A stretch of 64,000 nucleotides of DNA from Atherix ibis (lineage: Eukaryota > Arthropoda > Insecta > Diptera > Athericidae), in the NCBI GenBank assembly GCA_958298945.1, contig OY282609.1, positions 58,810,220 to 58,874,219 on the forward strand, in the 5' to 3' direction. The notes under the pieces are model-generated. The model saw only the letters and a program-made list of their open reading frames with translations. It was not told the origin of the DNA and ran no database searches. The position numbers and the translations under genes were made by a program. Below are positions 24,601 through 35,686 of the stretch, one piece after another. Each line of letters starts with the position of its first letter. The first letter of the stretch is position 1.

Positions 24601-27600
24601 CCTGAGCACTGCCATGTATACTTTATATGCGTGTGTAAACTGTTAGGCTGTATGCGCAACCAATATCGGATTACAAAGTTTGAAATTTTTTTCAATAAAT
24701 TTAAAAAAATTAGATCAAATTTGTGTAATGTTGTATTATACCAAATGCCAAAAAAAGGAACAAGATCTACAGTGACCAATCATGAAAAATTTATATTCAT
24801 ATGTATTCGCATATTATCATATTTACACCTTAAATTGGTAACACTGCACTGTGGTGTGGGTTGATGTGTAGTTGAATTTGGATTAGCGTAATCACCGGAT
24901 GGATGAGTTGGTAGCCGGCGAACGCGCATCTGTTTTCTATTTTCATTTTGTCGCAAAGCAGCTGTTTGACAAAAATATTTAACAACAACAATGTAGTTAT
25001 TATTTGGCGAAATGTTCTTTTTTGGTATCTTTTGTTGTTGTATTTAATAAAAATAATTATAGATTCAAGTGCACCGAAATATCTGGTTGAAATAAAATAA
25101 TAACCAACAAACGCATGTTATTGTAAAAAAAGGAAAAAACATGGTTAAAAATGACAAAAATTCTTTGTGGCGGAATATAATGTTGAGTACGTGTCTCGGT
25201 GGTGTTGGATTCATTAGTGTTGGGAAGTGGGATGATGGAAATAGGAGAGGGAAATTGAGAACATGTGTCGGCGGCGACAACGACACGACGACGACAAAAC
25301 AATAAAAATCAACGGCTTTGCCAAGGAAACAACCTGGTGTGAGTGAGTGAGTGAGCTCATACACCTGCAAGAGGCCAGAAATAAAGCTACTGAACTAGCA
25401 GTTCATAAACGGAGCGAATTAACATGTGTTGTTCAATTATTGAGCGAGCGTCGGTCACTTGATTTGTCCCATCATAAAAACTGTGCACGGGGGGAATAAT
25501 TCAAATTCGCCGAGGTTACGCGAGGTTCAGCTTAACTTATGTCAGTTCTCGCTCTTGCATATTTTCGTAGATTACTAACGACTACAACTACATACAACCA
25601 TATTTTCACACAACTATCAAATAAAAGAACCTACCGTTGATAAGAGGTAAAATGGCTTCTGCGTGGCCTATGTGACGGTGGTGAGAGTGGGACAACTCTC
25701 ACCATATATGAAACAAGACGAAAACTCTAAATAAGCGGCCGGCATTGTACAATAGTACAAGGCATGGCCAGACAATTTGCGTATACAGACTTTTCCGATA
25801 TACACTAGCAAGCATCGAAGCACAGCTGGTGATTGGTATTGGAAAATAACCAGACCATAGTATGCTTGCTCCGGCCATATACATTGTCGTAAGATTCGGT
25901 TCGGCCGCTGTTATTTGACGGCACTGATGTTCGAATTTCAAGATGTGTACAGTCATCAGAAATGAGTGCGTCATTGAGAGTTTTTTCGTATATGCAAGAA
26001 AACCCTATCCAACAGAATACGATTTTATATTGGGTGTGCAGAGTATCACGTACATTCCCAGCCAATAGTATATATAAATACTAAACAATTTTTACATATT
26101 TTCTCTTCCTACTCTTTTGTACCTCGTATTTTTTGTCTTACTGCATTGGTAGTCAAGTCAATGTTTTTACAATAATATATATGAGTATGTGTATTTGTTA
26201 TTAAAATCACGAGATCATATCTTGTGAGTTGTTTTGTCAATGAAAATATTTTGTATGCATCTATTTTTCAATATAAAATAATTTTTAAAATGCATTTACA
26301 ATAAATATAATTGTTTCCGTAAAAAATTAGCATAGCAAATACACACAATACATAGAAGCTATTAAAATTATTTAAAATTGAGGACATTTTTTGTGTGACA
26401 TTTGTCTAATTATAAATATTCAATGCACTATTATTAAGAATAGGCACATAATGTACGATGGTCAATTGATAACAAAAAAAAATGCATTCTAAAATAACCG
26501 ATATTTCATAATTATGCATTTGGTTTTTTATTCTTCATTACCAAAGCAGCTATTTAACCTAAAATAATTTAATTAATTCGTAGAATTCACCTTTCTAGAA
26601 ATCACAGCTGTTACAATAAATAAATATTCTTCATATTTGGTTATGTTCGTTGATTTATTAAAAGTAATTCTGTGAATTTTTGATTATTCAATACAAAAGA
26701 AATTGTTGTTTTTAATATTTCACTTGTGATTCATATTCATATATACTAATGTACAAGCTTCGTATAGAAATCAGTAAGTGTACCTACACCTACCTGTACA
26801 CAAACATGAGTAGAGTAAGGTGAAGTTTTCGATTTTAAGTACACGTCATTAATCATATGATTTTCTTGTTTATTTTAATATCATGCACTAAATTTACTGC
26901 AACATCTGATTTTCACTCGACTATTTATTAGCATACCGATTTGGCCCAAAACAGAGTATATTTGATCGTGTAAAAAATGTTGGTTAATTAGAAAATTTAT
27001 AATAATTTTGAAAATGACTAGTCTGTGTAAAAACGACTATCCTTGATAATTTGATTGCCGTCAGTAATTTGTCTGGCAAATATGCTACAACCTTGATAAT
27101 ATTATTGTACATTCAAAATAGAACCGAAATGACTGCAATTTAAAAAAAAAAAAAAAACCTTTTTGAGCTAGGTATTTCAATATTATTTTTAAAAATATCG
27201 AATAGGTTTTTTCGCTTTAAATACTTACTGTTTAAAAATTTAATCGCCTATCGTCGATTATATGACAAGTTTGACAATACTCAGTTATTACTATTCTTCT
27301 AATTATAGTGTACAATATTAAAAAAATACTCATTATAATTAAATTTTTAAAATAATTACTTATCAATATCATCAATAAATCACTTTTTTGAAGTAAAGAT
27401 AAACAAATGGCAACTGGATAGACAGACAATTTTTTAAAAAGATAAAAAAATATAAGCAAATAAAATTTTACTTTCATTTTGGCATTTTATATATCCCTTT
27501 CTTGAAATCTTTATGGTTCCTTCGAAAGAAAATTTGATTCAAATGAATTATAAAACAAAAAGTGGAAAGGATAAAATTCGATTAATTTGTTATTTCTTCT

Positions 27601-30600
27601 TATTTATGCCATATATTATATGGCAGAGTAAAAAATAACACTTTCGATTAACAATGAAATAAATACGTGACTTTATATCATGTACAATGTATCAATTTTG
27701 ATATCTTTTACAATTCATCATCATATCACAGCATATCCATCCACCACATCGTCGTACCAACTATTACACCTACCTCTACAAGAATTAAAGGTGAAAGAAC
27801 TTACGTCCTTCAGAAGAAACTCAATGTTGTTTATATTGTCGTCGGTGTGTATTTAAGCTGGCAGTAGAATTACTGTTGTTGTATTTTCTACTGTTAGTAT
27901 CGCCAGATGATTATGCCTCTATTGAAATATATCGTCCTCTCGGTGTTCTGTCATGACATACCCAATACCCCTTAGTACACTGTATTTTACTCGAATTATA
28001 ACCAAACTTTTCGAATAGCTTTGTTAGTTTCATGTAATAAGAAATTTCCATTTCAGATTTTGTTAAAAAAAAAAATAATTATAATAAATCGATTATTTAA
28101 AAATCTTAAAAATGATTTAATGGAATAGTAATTTTATAAAGAAAATATAAATGCCAAATATCTAAACTAAATAATTAGATTTATTAAATATTGTTAATTA
28201 GGGCGTTTTTTTTTTTTTTGGTTTTTGAATATTTTTATTTTGTTGGTATTGACCTTGACTTTGGAAACAGCAATAGTATATACTGAAACCAGTATTTGTT
28301 AGTATTTTTTTCGGTGAATTAAAAATGTTGAATGAGAAAGTCTTAACTTGTCCTACCAACAGGTGAATATTCAGCACCATTTGATCAAGTCTATTCTGCC
28401 ATTTATCAATATTACTGCTTTCTATCGTTTTTTTTTGAATCATGTGGGTTTATTTAGATACGCGAAAACGGTGATTAATATTTTTGTTCATTACTTAATG
28501 AAGTGATTATAACGGTGATTATTTAATTTTTGTATTGTCTCCTTATAAATATCAGAAATAAGCATATTTTTACAAAAAATAACTGACTATCCAAATTGAG
28601 TATTTCCATATTGTTTGTGGCTATTCTCACTAAAAATCAAGCACACTCAGCTAGTTTACAGAAGAATTCGAAAATATCCTAAATTTGTGCATAAGTCGAC
28701 AATATTTTAGTTACTATATTCGAATGGACTGTTCGAGCTTTCAATTTTCGAAAATTACTATTTTGCTTTCAATTTTCGGAAATTACAAATTTTTTCGATA
28801 TTTTTTACATAAAATTAATTCATGTTTCCGAATTGGCTTTTATTTTCTCCTATTTATTTCGGTTGTTAGAATTCGAAAATTTAAGATTTTATTTTTAATA
28901 AAAATTCAACAATTTCGAATGTTTGTAAACACCACCCCTAAATCATTGTTGTATTCAAAAAAAAAGAGAAGAAAAAAAGACCACCATTTCCGAATTTCAT
29001 ATATTAACTTTTAAAGTAAGAAAATATTCAGAAAAAATTTCATTTTTGAATTTTATTTTTTCTGTAGCTATAACCGAATATTAATATTTTGAAATTAAAA
29101 TATTCCAGGCAGCAATATTACAACAAACTGCACAATATATAATCGAATTGGAACGTGAAAAGACTCATCTACTATCGCAAAATAGTCAACTGAAACGTCT
29201 GCTTGGACAACATGAGATAGGAAGTGGTGGAAGTCTTGGCGGTGGTGGTGGCGGCACTAATGTCAATGATAATTCGAATAATGCTGGCGGAGCACTCAAA
29301 AAGAGAAAATTAACCGATAATGTAATAACAATGCAAACAATTTCGGATTCATCTGATGAAGGTCTTGGCTCTATGTCACCGGAACCGGTTACATTGCTAA
29401 CGACAAAAGGTAATTCGACAAATTATGCGAGTGCAACAACGAAGGAGATTATCGAGTTGAAAGCCCATCTAGAAGCAGAGAGGAAAAAATGTTTGCTTCT
29501 TGAGGAACAATTGAGACAAACTGAACCGAGAATATACACCACCAATCATTTTATTCAAAGGGAAGTAATCGATCATACTGATAATATACGTGAGGGCGAG
29601 ATCATATTCCCTGATCAAATGAAAATGCAACTAGTCGAAATTGACTCAATACCAAGTGTTGGTCAAGCTGAAGTTATTGTATGTTCACCGGTTGAAGGGA
29701 TGACTGAAGAGGAGACGGAAATAATAACGGATGATGTCATCCGGGAAGAGATAATTATAAGAGAAGAATCTCCAGCTGAATATGTGGCTGTACCTTCGCG
29801 GCTACAGCCGATATTAGAGGCTGCAATCAAAGCAGAACCAAAAGTTGAAGTTGAAAGGATAAATGCACCGGTAAAAATAAAGGATGAACCCTCAGTTGTG
29901 ACTTTGGCATCACCATCAGCAGTAAGCTCACCTGCAGGATCAACAGTTGCAACATTAGCCGCAAGCGGTAAGGATGCTAATCGACATAGCAATAGTCGCA
30001 TGTACTTGACAAATACATCACGCCAAAATCTGGAAACAATCGTTGAGGCTATTCGTCATTTGGAGGGCGATCATTTGTTTGCTGAAATGCCAGAACAAAA
30101 GAAAAGTCAGCAACAGAAAAAAGTCAATACCTCCCAAGAAACTCCGTTGGCACTTACCAATAAATCCACATCGCCAACTCAAATATTGGCACAAGTTCAG
30201 CAACGTAAACAATTAACCGCTGAACTGACACCATTTCTTCAAATAAAAAAAGCTGGAAATCTGGTTAATACTAAGGGTATTACAAGCAATACCGTTACAA
30301 TTGTAACTGGTTCAGCGGCTGCGGCGGCAGCAGCAGCTTCAGGACTGTCAACAATTACATCAGCTAATAATAGTGGCAGTGGGATTAGGAATAGCATTAG
30401 TAGTAGTAATAATAGTTTTATCAGTACAAATAGCAACAGCAGTAACAGTATTAATAACAGTTCGAGTAACAACACCATTCAAGTTCAGGTACACCAACAA
30501 ATACTATCGTCATCGATACCATCGTCTGGGACAATAACAACAACATCAAGCGGGACAGGATCAACGTTACCATCAACAATATCAATAAACGGTGCGGCTT

Positions 30601-30650
30601 TTCATAAACAATGCCGGCCAGGTGTTATAGTTGCTAAACAATTATCTTGA
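9607..30650 (+). CDS. crp: cropped / TFAP4 (AP-4) bHLH-leucine zipper transcription factor
   Basis: Coding exons 9607-9686, 17145-17505 and 29109-30650 join in phase to give 660 residues. The introns (7458 and 11603 bp) have GTAGGT..TCTAG and GTAAGT..TCCAG ends. Exon 1 encodes 26 residues beginning MSVLCQSEEIIVDN. Exon 2 ends in the basic/helix 1 region (NERRRMQSINAGF, then LRSLLPHHEGEKLSK at residue 147). Exon 3 supplies helix 2 and the first zipper (QQTAQYIIELEREK, SQLKRLL). A second heptad region follows at about residues 256-290 (EIIELKAHLEAERKK), then the AP-4 signature SRQNLETIVEAIRHLEG near residue 450. Low-complexity Ala and Ser/Asn tracts follow. AP-4 proteins bind CAGCTG E-boxes as homodimers; fly cropped acts in tracheal and tissue growth. 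The stop is TGA 30648-30650, after which the same frame stays open (see the separate entry). Confidence 0.95.
9687..15733. other. cropped intron 1, 5' part: no gene seen
   Basis: The intron begins GTAGGT at 9687. The stretch up to the mariner insertion is AT-rich and T-biased on the gene strand, with short homopolymers and a (TA)n run near 14094-14111. None of the short open frames has recognisable features. Regulatory elements are likely in so long an intron but I cannot define any. Confidence 0.5.
15736..16813 (-). mobile_element. Rearranged fold-back mariner element in cropped intron 1
   Basis: The element is bounded by TA dinucleotides (15734-15735 and 16814-16815). Its outer 54 bp are inverted repeats with about four mismatches, sharing TTCAAAAAGTATCGCG. 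On the minus strand, 16108-16400 encodes the middle of a mariner transposase (QKQHRINIAKELLDS, then VITGDESWVYG with the first catalytic Asp, then VVHHQFLPQGRTVNKEYY). Further left, roughly 15950-16060 antisense resembles the C-terminal 'SPDLAPCDFFLF' segment, broken by stops. The N-terminal half of the transposase is missing. The left arm carries an inverted copy of about 200 bp of the right (5') arm, including GTGGCGTTATGTT, in place of a normal 3' end. A separate 271-bp element is inserted in the right arm. It is non-functional. Confidence 0.85.
16492..16762. mobile_element. Tc1-type MITE nested inside the mariner
   Basis: This 271-bp sequence is flanked by TA on both sides (16490-16491 and 16763-16764). 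It has 47-bp terminal inverted repeats differing at two positions (GTGTCGGACATAACTAAAGC at both ends). The interior is A/T-rich and non-coding. The terminal sequence and TA target fit a non-autonomous Tc1/mariner-superfamily element. Removing it restores continuity with the left arm of the host mariner, so it inserted later. Confidence 0.85.
16816..17144. other. cropped intron 1, 3' end
   Basis: This is AT-rich intron sequence after the mariner, ending TTGCAATTCTAG before exon 2. A pyrimidine-rich stretch precedes the acceptor. I see nothing else in it. Confidence 0.6.
19866..19938 (+). ncRNA. Pre-miRNA-like hairpin in cropped intron 2
   Basis: Arms 19866-19898 and 19907-19938 pair over about 30 bp around an 8-nt loop. 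The core is TCATTCTG on the left against CAGAATGA on the right, and GAGAGAGA against TCTCTCTC. Several of the differences become G:U pairs if the plus strand (the cropped sense strand) is transcribed. Size, small loop and mismatch pattern resemble a miRNA precursor. I do not recognise the arms as a known miRNA, and a small MITE is the alternative. Confidence 0.35.
21062..21169. repeat. Long near-perfect inverted repeat in cropped intron 2
   Basis: Arms 21062-21099 and 21132-21169 (38 nt each) are complementary except for one single-base bulge in each arm. They contain GTTTAGAGAATATCC and its complement. The loop is 32 nt. Such high arm identity suggests a recent origin: a MITE remnant, palindromic duplication or young hairpin RNA. 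Confidence 0.6.
22414..22453. repeat. (CAA)n microsatellite
   Basis: About 40 bp of CAA units with one CAG interruption, within cropped intron 2. Confidence 0.9.
23431..23452. repeat. (GA)n microsatellite
   Basis: Eleven GA units in cropped intron 2. GA tracts can bind GAGA factor-like proteins in flies, but nothing else here points to such a role. Confidence 0.85.
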
Positions 30651-31030
30651 TTTGATAGCAAAATAAAATCAATAACCAACAATAGCACTAATATTAATAT
30701 AACTACAACAACAGCAGCAGCAACTACAAAAACAAATAATAGCATTAATAGCAATAATATTATTAGTAATAATAAAAATGTTTATAAAATTAATAAGAAC
30801 AATAATAGTAAGACAAAAAATAATAACTCAAATGTTAATGTTACACTGACTAATATTAATAATAATAATAATTCAAATTTTTCGACAACATCGTTAAAAG
30901 CAAAAATCCATTCGAAAAATTCAAATCCAATTACAATAGTAAATATGAATTGTAGCAATAGCAACAGTAAAGATAGCATAAATAATAGTAATAGTAACTG
31001 CAATATAGGTAGCAGTAGCAATAATAAAAC

Positions 31031-31062
<32 letters not shown>

Positions 31063-31301
31063 GTCACGTTAACACCAATGTTAATACAAATACAAACTCT
31101 CACAATAAATTCAAGATTATTGCCAAAGATCATTCACAACAGGCTATGCTATCAACATCAAAACTGAAACATAAATATCGGCAGCATGATGTCGACAGTC
31201 AACTGTTGCTGCAACATAATCATAGACAAAATTATCAGCAACAAAATAGATCGAGTAGTTCGATTAAACAGCTAAATATCGAAAGTAAAATTTCTAAATA
31301 A
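30651..31301 (+). other. crp: In-frame open extension downstream of the cropped stop
   Basis: Immediately after TGA 30648-30650 the same frame runs open for 216 codons to TAA 31299-31301. The translation is Asn/Ser-rich, with AAT/AAC/AGT codon runs (TNNNNNNNNNN near 31028-31060). It ends in about 60 residues of mixed, basic, Gln-rich sequence (KDHSQQAMLSTSKLK, then YRQHDVDSQLLLQHN). In AAT-type repeats one of the other frames reads TAA, so keeping this frame open points to past or present translation. A 37-bp GT-AG stretch spanning the stop (30622-30658) would shift the frame and is too short, so splicing does not explain it. Readthrough, a recent nonsense change or a sequence error remain. 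Readthrough would give about 877 residues. Confidence 0.55.
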
Positions 31302-31344
31302 AAAGATATTCTTCTACTTTCCAAAAGCAAATGTTTTTCAAATA

Positions 31345-31976
31345 ACGGCTCTACCAATTAGAACTTTTTTTTCATTCCATCATGAAAATGATCTATCTAT
31401 CATCTCGGACGAAGCTTATTTTTACTAGACGGCTATGGTCAACAAGCAAAATTGTCGCATTTGGTTCGTATTTTTTCGAAAATGGGGAAATGGGGCTGGT
31501 GCTACAGTTGCTATCAATGGAGTGCACTACAGACACATGGTAACTAATTTTCTATGGCCTATTTTTGATTACATGCCCAAGACAAAATCGATTTATTGAA
31601 AACAAAATTCAATGTACGTCGAATTTCGCGAAGAAGTGATGCCAATTGGCCAGCAAGATCATCATGTCATTTAATGCCGTTGAACTTCTTGTGAGGTTAT
31701 ATGAAAGATAAGGTTTGTGAGAACAGTCCACATACAATTAAAAAGCCAAAATCCAATATTAACCCCGTCATTCGCGAAATAGAACCACAATTATGCAAAA
31801 ATGTGATCGAATATCAGTTTGTAAAAAGAATCAATGTCGATTAACAAAGTCTTGGTGGACATTTGCCCGGTATTATTTTTCATTCATAAATGTTCAAATC
31901 CCTACAATATATTTCAATAAAGAATGACGAAATTTGCATTCAAAATTTAAAAAAAAATTCTTGTTGGTAGACCCTG
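31345..31976 (+). mobile_element. Decayed mariner-like transposon relic
   Basis: The plus strand carries broken pieces of a mariner-family transposase of the type ending in 'VIENFVKR..GGHLPDIIFH'. I read ISDEAYFYxxG near 31398, GVHYRHMVTNFLWP near 31525-31560, VIREIEPQLCKNVIEYQF near 31770-31820 and a GGHLPGIIFHS-like end near 31855-31885. Several stops and frameshifts separate them, and the N-terminal half is missing. Likely ends are imperfect inverted repeats: CTCTACCAATTAGAA near 31349 and TTCTTGTTGGTAGACCCTG ending at 31976, each next to TA. It starts about 45 bp after the end of the cropped open extension. Confidence 0.7.
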
Positions 31977-31978
31977 TA

Positions 31979-34233
31979 TTAAAGAAAATCTAGCCAAAAT
32001 TATGAATATTTTTGTTAATATTCTTATTATTATTATTATTATTAGTTTATTTTTATTGCTAAGAAAAAGGATAAAAGAAATCATAAAACGTCTTAGTCAA
32101 TATTATTGGCTAAAATATCTTATAGCAACAAACTACGAATAATAATAATAATAATAATAGTGGCTTTAATTTGATCTGAGTGTACTATCTACCATTGATA
32201 ATTGTTGTTTCTATTACTATTATTTGACTATTGAAAGAAAAAGCAAATGTTGTTATATGATAAAAAAAATGTAAAAATAAATTAAATAGAAAAAAAGGCA
32301 AAACTAATAAAAATATACGAAATGCTACTGCTGCGCTTACTTAAATTAATTCCTTCATTACGAAAAAAAAAAAACATTTGATGAGCAGGGATTGAAAACA
32401 ATTTTTTGAAGGAAAAAAAAAGAATCAGAAATGACCTAGTTTACTTTAATTGAATCTTCATTAATGTTTAAAAAAATATATTCAAATTATTAAGAAAAAT
32501 TGAAAAATATTTACACAAAAAAAATTTTTTTTTTATTTCTACACTAGATAATGTGTAAAATAAAAAAAAATATGTTACGTTTTATATATGAATAAATTTT
32601 TGTATATTATTTATGCAGTGATGATTATTTTTTGTTATTAGTTTTAATTTATAAATATAAACAAGAGGAAGAAAAATGAAATTGGTAAAAGAGAAAGAAA
32701 AATTGTTGTTATTTTCATGCACATTTAATTAAAATAATTAATATTAAATATGATCAATTATCATAAATATTATAAATTAATAATTAATTCTTATCTTAAT
32801 TTAAGAATTACAAATAAGATGAAATCTACTACTATAATGCATTGAAAATGAATCAAACAAGAAAAACACAAAACTTATATAACAATTGATAATAAAAAAG
32901 TATAAAACCAGAAAATATGGACACTAAATAAAAATAAGAAAAAGTAAAACAAATTAAAATTAATAATTAATTGAAAAAGAAAAATATAATTAAAAAAAAT
33001 AACATTAATAATATTAGGGAAAAATTATAAATAAAATTAGATATAATTATTATTATGTGTATTATGCTTTATTTACTATAAATTATTATTAATATTGTTA
33101 TTTCATTCATTTACTTTTTTTCCTAGTATAATTAAAAAAAATAATAATAAACCTAGATTTTAGAATTTAACATGAGAAAATATTTTTTTAAGGTATTTAA
33201 AAAAAAAAAAAAAATTAAAAAATCGACAAAAAAATATGGAAAAATTGAAAAACAAAAACAGAAAGAACATAAAATTATCACAATTATACTTATTTATGCA
33301 AAGTTTAGCTACACATTCAAATTGAGAAGGGTCAAATACAAATTTAAAATATATTATATATTAATGAAAAAATACCACAAATAAAATATCTATTTGCGAT
33401 AAGAACGATATAAAAAAAATAGTAAAATTTTTTTAATTAAACAATTTGAGCAAAATTCAAAAAAGAAATTATCGATTTTAAGATAAATTTATACAAGTAA
33501 CATAAAAAAAGATGTTATACGAAGAAAAGAATAAATTTAATAAAACATTTCAATTTTCTATATTCTCGTGGGACTAGGAAGAAAAATATTGAAAAGAGAG
33601 ATTCAAAAGCCATTCAAAAAAAATAAATTATGGCGACAGCAAATGCGTACGACTTTTTTTTTTGGTTTGTTAATTTAATCAAATAATTATGCTTTGCGTT
33701 TATATGAGACTGGATACTATTTAATTGTTATTAATATAATTACTACGACTACTATTTCTAATATTAATATTAATATTATTATTATTATATTTATATTTTT
33801 AATCGATTCAATAATTATTATCTTTATTTAGGATTAAATGCATTTAATGATAAAATTAGCTTGATTTGAGGACCTGATTGGTAATATATATATATATAAG
33901 CAATGAATTCAGATAGATATGCATATGAAATAAAATAAAATTATAACAGGTGTGGATGAAGTAGGGAGAATAGAGGAAATGGCACAGCTAACACCCACAT
34001 AACAGAAAAATCATGCCAGATGTACGCATTTTAAAATTAAAAACACCTGTAGATATTAGGTTTTTTAAGATAAAGTGTAATACAAAAAAAACAATAATAA
34101 TAAAAAATATTTCAAAAATTGTGGTATGGTGGAGGAAGAAATAAGAAATAACAATAAAAGAAAATTTTTAAATCCAGGAACCCAAAACACGATCAATGAG
34201 AGAAAAAAAATTGGTCTAAAGGACCGTGGATTG
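31979..34233. other. A-rich downstream region of cropped, no gene seen
   Basis: The sequence is extremely A/T-rich with A in clear excess on the plus strand, unlike the T-biased cropped introns. It contains (TTA)n at about 32022-32045, (AAT)n at about 32138-32160 and many AATAAA words. It may be part of a long cropped 3' UTR. I see no coding exon. Confidence 0.4.
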
Positions 34234-34241
34234 GTGTAGGG

Positions 34242-35686
34242 CACGATATAGGAACAGAAAGATATGCTCAGTTGACGTACGAAACTGGTTACGTTCTGCG
34301 CATGTCGTCACTCAGTGACAACTTTATATTTGAATTGCATATATTTGGGAAATTTAGTATGGAGAGTATACAAAACTTCATATTATTTGTAATAAAAAGA
34401 CAAATGTTTGAATTTTTTTTAAATGATATAAGTTTTTTTTTATTATTTATGTTATAGTTTTTACTAATTTTCGTTTTTTAGTATTGATCTCATTCTGTAT
34501 TTGGCGGTTTAGTACTCTTATTCTAAAAAACATCTTACATCTAAAAAACAAATTTTTAACAGGTATACTGCAATTGATATTTTCCGCATTCTTAACCAAA
34601 CTTTGAATATAATTTGATCCACATTTCAATTTAACTCCATTAAATTGGGAGAACACTTGTTCCAACTGCAAAATTTTTTTTAAAAATTTTTCACTGGGTT
34701 TATACGTATATAGAGTCCACCTTCGGAGAGATGACTTGTCCATGAATAATTAATGTCCATATGACTGGTTGGAAATCCCAGATTTTCAGTGCCACGCAGC
34801 TTGAATGCAATGTATCCAGCAATATTCTCAATCCCATCATATTCAATTTCTGAAAGAATTGTTTCAATATCATTTTGGCTAGCATCAAGATCGGTGGTCT
34901 CTGTTATATTCTTCAACATTGAACTGGTAATTATTGGTTCTTCGATATTCAAATCACCAGACATATCTTGAAAATTAATGGGCATATCCTTGAAAACATT
35001 AGAGTTGTTCTCGGTGTCGTCTGTCATTACATTCATCGACTGTGATAAAATGGTGTCATTACGCCCAAGCAAATAATTTCGAATTCTATATTTAAATTCA
35101 AGAGATGTTGGATGATCATGCATTCCGCCAATTGCTCGTATTATCCCGAAAAATCCTTCTAACGCATCCTGGTTAAATCTATTCGTCAATAAATATTTAG
35201 TTTTATATTTTTCCGTTAGATCTTGTAAAAGTAATGGCAATGCATTTGAACTGATGAGTATTCCTTTTTGAAACGGCAGATTGCATTTTGATTAATTCTT
35301 GCAGTATTTACATTAAATTTATCAGTTCGCGAGCACTTATTTACCCATTGTTTACATAAACCGGCATTTTTTGGGAATGTATAAAAACTAATACTACAAT
35401 CCAAATTTTTCAGTTTTTTTATTGTTGTTGCTGTTGCAACCAAACACTGCACACATCACCATAATTGTTTAAATATATTATATAGTTTATTTAATATCTA
35501 AACACTATTTATTTAATTATTAAATCACTGTATCACTGGTACTGAACACTTTAAATACAATGAAAAATACAAAACAAAGTAACAATATGTCAAACAGTTG
35601 GTTTAGTTGTCACTGAGTGACGTCAAATTTTAAAGAGAGACAACATGTATCATGAGCGTGAGCATATCTTATTCTCTATATCGTTG
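34242..35686 (-). mobile_element. Internally deleted P-element-like transposon with 8-bp target duplication
   Basis: The direct repeat GTGTAGGG flanks the element exactly (34234-34241 and 35687-35694), matching the 8-bp duplications made by P elements. The ends are imperfect inverted repeats (left CACGATATAGGAACAGAAAG then ATATGCTCA; right complement CAACGATATAGAG then ATATGCTCA). Subterminal 16-bp inverted repeats (GTCACTCAGTGACAAC near 34307 and its complement near 35608) are a further P-element trait. The interior encodes, on the minus strand, the two ends of a THAP9/P-type transposase with the middle deleted. At 1445 bp it is non-autonomous. Confidence 0.88.
34447..35462 (-). pseudogene. 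P/THAP9-type transposase remnant
   Basis: From ATG 35460-35462 the minus strand reads MVMCAVFGCNSNNNKKTEKF. After a one-base frameshift near 35400 it reads CSISFYTFPKN, CKQWVNKCSRTDKFNVNTARI, a THAP zinc-finger start. Around 35270-35290 it jumps straight to the C-terminal catalytic part (SSNALPLLLQDL, TNRFNQDALEGFFGIIR, then GIENIAGYIAFKLRG). Another frameshift near 34700 precedes the tail (SEKFLKKILQLEQVF). The RNase H-like core between is deleted, so it cannot be active. The paired Asn-Gln-Asp 'NQDALE.FFG..R' motif is diagnostic for the P/THAP9 family. Confidence 0.85.

Larger units (their letters stand above)
17506..29108. other. cropped intron 2: mostly anonymous AT-rich sequence
   Basis: This 11.6-kb intron begins GTAAGT and ends TATTCCAG. 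I see no coding exon on either strand. It holds two strong fold-backs (19866-19938 and 21062-21169) and two microsatellites (22414-22453 and 23431-23452), listed separately. Open frames such as 21881-22174 and 23925-24263 have no family features. Confidence 0.55.

Noticed and set aside
30239..30478. Leucine-rich antisense frame
   Set aside because: It is the complement of the Asn/Ser/Ala codon repeats in cropped exon 3.
30622..30658. Tiny intron that would remove the cropped stop codon
   Set aside because: At 37 bp it is below fly intron size, and its removal would shift the reading frame away from the open extension.
30945..31301. Separate 118-residue Asn/Ser-rich gene
   Set aside because: It is only the ATG-started end of the longer open frame that follows the cropped stop in the same phase.
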